Positions 60,996-64,000 of a DNA stretch of 64,000 nt are shown piece by piece. Position 1 is the stretch's first letter. Every line of letters begins with the position of its first letter. Origin of the DNA: JAHBXL01 sp964409775 (GTDB taxonomy: Bacteria; Planctomycetota; Phycisphaerae; Phycisphaerales; UBA1924); the NCBI GenBank assembly GCA_964409775.1, contig CAYPEI010000013.1:1-64000 (forward strand), in the 5' to 3' direction. The notes below the pieces were generated by a model, which saw nothing but the letters and a program-made list of their open reading frames with translations, made no database searches and was not told the DNA's origin. Position numbers and translations under genes: made by a program.

Positions 60996-61093
60996 CGCGG
61001 CAAGTCTACCTGCTGCAGGCAAACCTTTTGCCCGCTTCAGGTGCCGACGCAACCAAATGAGGCCACGCGCTCACAATCTCCCGCGATCCCGGT

Positions 61094-62278
61094 ATGATCT
61101 CGGCCCATATGGCCACGAACGCCGCCACCTCATCCAGATCCAGCAAGCGCGCCGCCGACGCCCCGGCCTACCCCCAGCGTCAGGCCCGCCTCGCCCGCGC
61201 CCTCGCCGACAAGCAACTCGACGCTCTCCTCATCACCAACCCCAAGGATGTGGGGTACCTCACCGGCTTCCTCGGCGGCGACTCCTACCTCCTCTGCCAC
61301 GCCTCCGCATCCGCCTCCGGCGCACCCCCCGTCCCCACACTCATCAGCGACTTTCGATACAAGGAAGAACTGGAACCCATCGAAACAGGGGGGTCTGCGC
61401 GCATATTCATTCGCTCGCGCTCCATGGTCGAGGCGATCGCCGAAGTTCTCGAGCCCCTCGGCGATGCCCGCATCGGCGTGCAGGCCGAGACCATGACCCT
61501 CGCCGAGAAGGCCTCGATCCAGCGCAAGTCCAAGCGCAAGTTGATTGACACCAATGGGTTAGTCTCAGCCCTGCGCGTCATCAAGGACGCCGCCGAGATC
61601 GCCCTCATCCGCAAGGCCGTCAAGATCCAAGAGGCCGCCCTCGAAGCCGTCCTGCCGACCATCAAGCCGGGGGGGGGTCAGTCCGAACTGGAAGTCGCGG
61701 CCCGCCTTGAGTTTGAGATGAAGACCCGCGGCTCCTCCGAGCCCGGCTTCCAGACCATCGTCGCCGCCGCGGCCGCCAGCAGCCTCCCGCACTACCGCCC
61801 GACCGGCGCGAAGATCAAGGCCAAGCAACTCCTGCTCATCGACTGGGGCGCGGTCTATCAGGGCTACCACTCCGACATGACCCGCACCTTCGCCGTCGGC
61901 AAGGTGCCCGAGAAGATGAACGAAATCTACACGATCGTGTACGATGCCCACATGTTGGCGGCCCAGGCTCTCGCCGCCGGCAAGACCACGACCGAAATCG
62001 ACATGATCGCCCGCAAGCACATCGCCAAGCACGGATACTCCGAGTTCTTCGGCCACGGCCTCGGCCACGGCATCGGGCTCAACGGCCACGAAGAGCCCCG
62101 CCTCACCAACATGCTCACGCCCCGCAAACTCGAACCCGGCATGGTCGTCACCATCGAGCCGGGCATCTACCTCCCCGGCGTCGGTGGGGTCCGCATCGAG
62201 GACGACTACCTCGTCACCGATGACGGGTCCGAGTGCCTCTGCCGCATGAAGAGAGATGCGAAGTGGGCTGCTTTGTAG
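61094..62278 (+). CDS. M24-family Xaa-Pro aminopeptidase
   Basis: A 394-residue metallopeptidase that removes N-terminal residues preceding proline. The N-terminal creatinase-like domain has LLITNPKDVGYLTGFLGGDS. The catalytic pita-bread domain has the five metal ligands: D in LLIDWGAVYQG, D in SDMTRTFAVG, H in FFGHGLGHGIGL, E in VTIEPGIY and E in RIEDDYLVT. The ATG at 61094 is used; an ATG five codons later is possible. It lies 70 bases upstream of accB, the frequent pepQ-(efp)-accB-accC arrangement, here without efp. Confidence 0.92.
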   Translation: MISAHMATNAATSSRSSKRAADAPAYPQRQARLARALADKQLDALLITNPKDVGYLTGFLGGDSYLLCHASASASGAPPVPTLISDFRYKEELEPIETGGSARIFIRSRSMVEAIAEVLEPLGDARIGVQAETMTLAEKASIQRKSKRKLIDTNGLVSALRVIKDAAEIALIRKAVKIQEAALEAVLPTIKPGGGQSELEVAARLEFEMKTRGSSEPGFQTIVAAAAASSLPHYRPTGAKIKAKQLLLIDWGAVYQGYHSDMTRTFAVGKVPEKMNEIYTIVYDAHMLAAQALAAGKTTTEIDMIARKHIAKHGYSEFFGHGLGHGIGLNGHEEPRLTNMLTPRKLEPGMVVTIEPGIYLPGVGGVRIEDDYLVTDDGSECLCRMKRDAKWAAL

Positions 62279-62348
62279 AAGCGGCGGGTTCGATTCCGGC
62301 CGCCTTCGCTCCCCTGGTCCCTCGATCCCTTCCCCCGGATCCCTCCAC

Positions 62349-62873
62349 ATGATCGACATCCGCAAGTTGAAAGAACTCGTCCGCCTGATGGTCGAAAACG
62401 ATCTGTCGGAACTCGACCTCAAAGACCAGCAGGAGACGGTGACCGTCAAACGCGGCGGCGCAGCGCCAGTCATCCACCACGCGCCGGTCTACTCGGGCGC
62501 AGCGCTGGCCCCATCGGCCGCCGCGGCGGGCTACGGCGCCACCACCGGCGAGTCCGCCGCACCCTCGACCGACATCGCCGAGAGCCGCCAGGGCGCAGGC
62601 CGCCCCGGCGCCGCCGTCGAGGACACCACCGGGCTTGTCCCCATCAACTCCCCGATGGTCGGCACCGTCTACCTCGCGCCCAACCCGGAGTCCCCGCCCT
62701 TCGCGACCGTCGGCGCCAGCATCGGGCCCGACACCACCGTGTGCATCATCGAGGCGATGAAGGTGTTCAGCGAGATCAAGGCCGAGGTCAGCGGCACCAT
62801 CGAGCGCGTCCTCATCCAGAACGGCAAGCCCGTGCAGTATGGCCAGGCGATGTTCCTTGTGAGGCCCTCCTAA
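62349..62873 (+). CDS. accB: Biotin carboxyl carrier protein of acetyl-CoA carboxylase
   Basis: A 174-residue protein starting at ATG 62349. IDIRKLKELVRLMVENDLSE is the AccB N-terminus, followed by an Ala/Pro/Ser-rich linker. The biotinyl domain is PINSPMVGTVYLAPNPESPP, then CIIEAMKVFSEIKAEVSGTI with the biotinylated Lys in EAMKVF. It carries CO2 between AccC and the carboxyltransferase in the first step of fatty acid synthesis. accC follows 4 bases after the stop. Confidence 0.95.
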   Translation: MIDIRKLKELVRLMVENDLSELDLKDQQETVTVKRGGAAPVIHHAPVYSGAALAPSAAAAGYGATTGESAAPSTDIAESRQGAGRPGAAVEDTTGLVPINSPMVGTVYLAPNPESPPFATVGASIGPDTTVCIIEAMKVFSEIKAEVSGTIERVLIQNGKPVQYGQAMFLVRPS

Positions 62874-62877
62874 CGCC

Positions 62878-64000
62878 ATGTTCAGCCGAATCCTCATCGC
62901 GAACCGTGGCGAGATCGCCCTCCGAGTCATCCGCGCCTGCCGCGAGATGGGCATCGAGTCCGTCGTCGTCTACTCCGAGGCCGACAAGGGCGCGCCGTAC
63001 CTGACGCTCGCCGATGAAGCCATCTGCATCGGCCCCGGCCCGTCGAAAGAGAGTTATCTCAACATCCCCCGCATCATCGCCGCGGCGGAGGTCGCCAACG
63101 TCGATGCCATCCACCCCGGCTACGGCTTCCTCTCCGAGCGTGCCGAGTTCGCCCAGGTCTGCCGCGACTGCAAGATCGAGTTCATCGGCCCCTCCCCCGA
63201 GGCCATGGCGCGCCTGGGCGACAAGGTCGCCTGCAAGAACGCCGCGAAGGAAGCGGGCGTGCCGATCTTCCCCGGCTCGCCGGGCGCGGTTGAAGATGAG
63301 GATGAGGCGGCGAAGATCGCGGAGAAGATCGGGTATCCGGTGATCATCAAGGCGGCGGCGGGCGGCGGCGGTCGCGGCATGCGCGTCTGCCACAACGAGG
63401 GCGCGCTCCGCACCAACCTCCGCAACGCCTCGACCGAGGCCAAGGCCGCGTTCGGCAACGGCGCGGTCTTCATCGAGAAGTTCCTGGAGCACGCGCGGCA
63501 CATTGAGGTGCAGGTCCTCGGCGACAAGCACGGCAACGCCGTGCACCTGTTCGAGCGCGACTGCTCCATGCAGCGCCGCCACCAGAAGGTGATCGAGGAA
63601 GCGCCCGCGCCCGGAGTCGATCGCCGCAGGATCACCGCGCTGTGCGAGTCGGCCGCGAAGCTGATCCGCGAGGCGCACTACGCCGGCGCGGCGACCGTCG
63701 AGTTCCTCATGGACAAGGATCAGAACTTCTACATGCTCGAGGTCAACACGCGTGTGCAGGTCGAGCATCCCGTGACCGAGCAGATCACCGGCGTCGACAT
63801 CGTGAAGGAACAGATCCGCGTCGCCTTCGGCGAAAAACTGAGCATCCGCCAGGAAGACGTCGTCGTCCGCGGCCACGCGATCGAATGCCGCATCAACGCC
63901 GAAGACCCCGACAAGAACTTCATGCCCTCACCCGGTCTGGTCGCGAAGTTCGAGCCGCCGGGCGGCCCCGGCGTGCGGATGGATACACACGTTGTGACCG
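62878..64000 (+). CDS. accC: Biotin carboxylase of acetyl-CoA carboxylase (5' part)
   Basis: The frame starts at ATG 62878 and continues past the window end (about 374 codons seen of a usual ~450). The N-terminus SRILIANRGEIALRVIRACR, the ATP-grasp signature KAAAGGGGRGMRVCHNEGAL, LFERDCSMQRRHQKVIEEAP and EVNTRVQVEHPVTEQITGVD are diagnostic. It charges biotin on AccB with bicarbonate and ATP. Translationally close to accB. Confidence 0.95.
   Translation, partial: MFSRILIANRGEIALRVIRACREMGIESVVVYSEADKGAPYLTLADEAICIGPGPSKESYLNIPRIIAAAEVANVDAIHPGYGFLSERAEFAQVCRDCKIEFIGPSPEAMARLGDKVACKNAAKEAGVPIFPGSPGAVEDEDEAAKIAEKIGYPVIIKAAAGGGGRGMRVCHNEGALRTNLRNASTEAKAAFGNGAVFIEKFLEHARHIEVQVLGDKHGNAVHLFERDCSMQRRHQKVIEEAPAPGVDRRRITALCESAAKLIREAHYAGAATVEFLMDKDQNFYMLEVNTRVQVEHPVTEQITGVDIVKEQIRVAFGEKLSIRQEDVVVRGHAIECRINAEDPDKNFMPSPGLVAKFEPPGGPGVRMDTHVVT

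Overview
The window is about 64 kb of very GC-rich, densely coding bacterial chromosome. It most likely comes from a Planctomycetota of the class Phycisphaerae. The evidence is the repeated GVPDIFAFLSxWFA dockerin-like C-terminal unit on three exported proteins, PEP-CTERM-like tails (VPAPxAAAVLL, a hydrophobic stretch, then an Arg run), N-terminal CCLPDGxW/C domains, BamA and LPS-type genes of a diderm envelope, and frequent GTG/TTG starts. No rRNA, CRISPR, prophage or classical insertion sequence was seen. One tRNA (Ala-GGC) with its own promoter and terminator is present.

Layout. 0-5.3 kb: two small lipoproteins, an ECF-like sigma factor, motB-motA, gmk and recR. 5.3-7.1 kb: a gene-less inverted-repeat element, then rpoN (sigma-54). 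7.1-10.7 kb: a divergent pair of an exported PEP-CTERM-like protein and a ~912-residue secreted dockerin-tailed protein that carries one frameshift. 11.1-17.2 kb: a double GT2 glycosyltransferase, a GT4 glycosyltransferase and BamA. 17.2-25.9 kb: a secreted hydrolase, an alpha/alpha-toroid protein, rsmE, an MlaD/MCE protein, a lipase-like hydrolase, an amidase and a protein kinase. 25.9-27.7 kb: divergent gmhB and a GT9 heptosyltransferase-like gene. 28.0-34.1 kb (minus strand): split-subunit transhydrogenase pntAA-pntAB-pntB, then an MBL/rhodanese protein, a deleted tauE remnant, a rhodanese/DUF2892 protein and an AhpD-like protein, which look like a redox and sulfane-sulfur operon. 34.4-40.5 kb: two large secreted proteins. 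40.6-45.6 kb: a THUMP-like methyltransferase, an ECF sigma/membrane protein pair, a nitroreductase of the iodotyrosine-deiodinase type and a DUF433/DUF5615 toxin-antitoxin pair.

45.6-55.3 kb (minus strand) is an NHL lipoprotein - VWA - MoxR - DUF58 - BatA operon. All three of its downstream junctions hold inserted repetitive DNA: a 7-bp tandem array and two GxxExxY genes, each bracketed by its own inverted repeats built from iterated CTCTG-type units. A shorter element of the same design without a gene lies before rpoN. 55.7-59.3 kb repeats the 7-10 kb divergent cassette with the same gene order and promoter layout. 59.4-64 kb: an orphan ABC permease, an M24 aminopeptidase, accB and the start of accC.

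The most interesting points are (1) the GxxExxY/inverted-repeat elements that colonise operon junctions, including an apparently non-autonomous copy, and (2) the duplicated secreted-protein cassette. The dockerin-protein genes at three loci share a CGACTTGCA box at the -35 position, palindromic at one of them, which suggests a common regulator. Names of protein families come from recognising motifs by eye; no database search was run.
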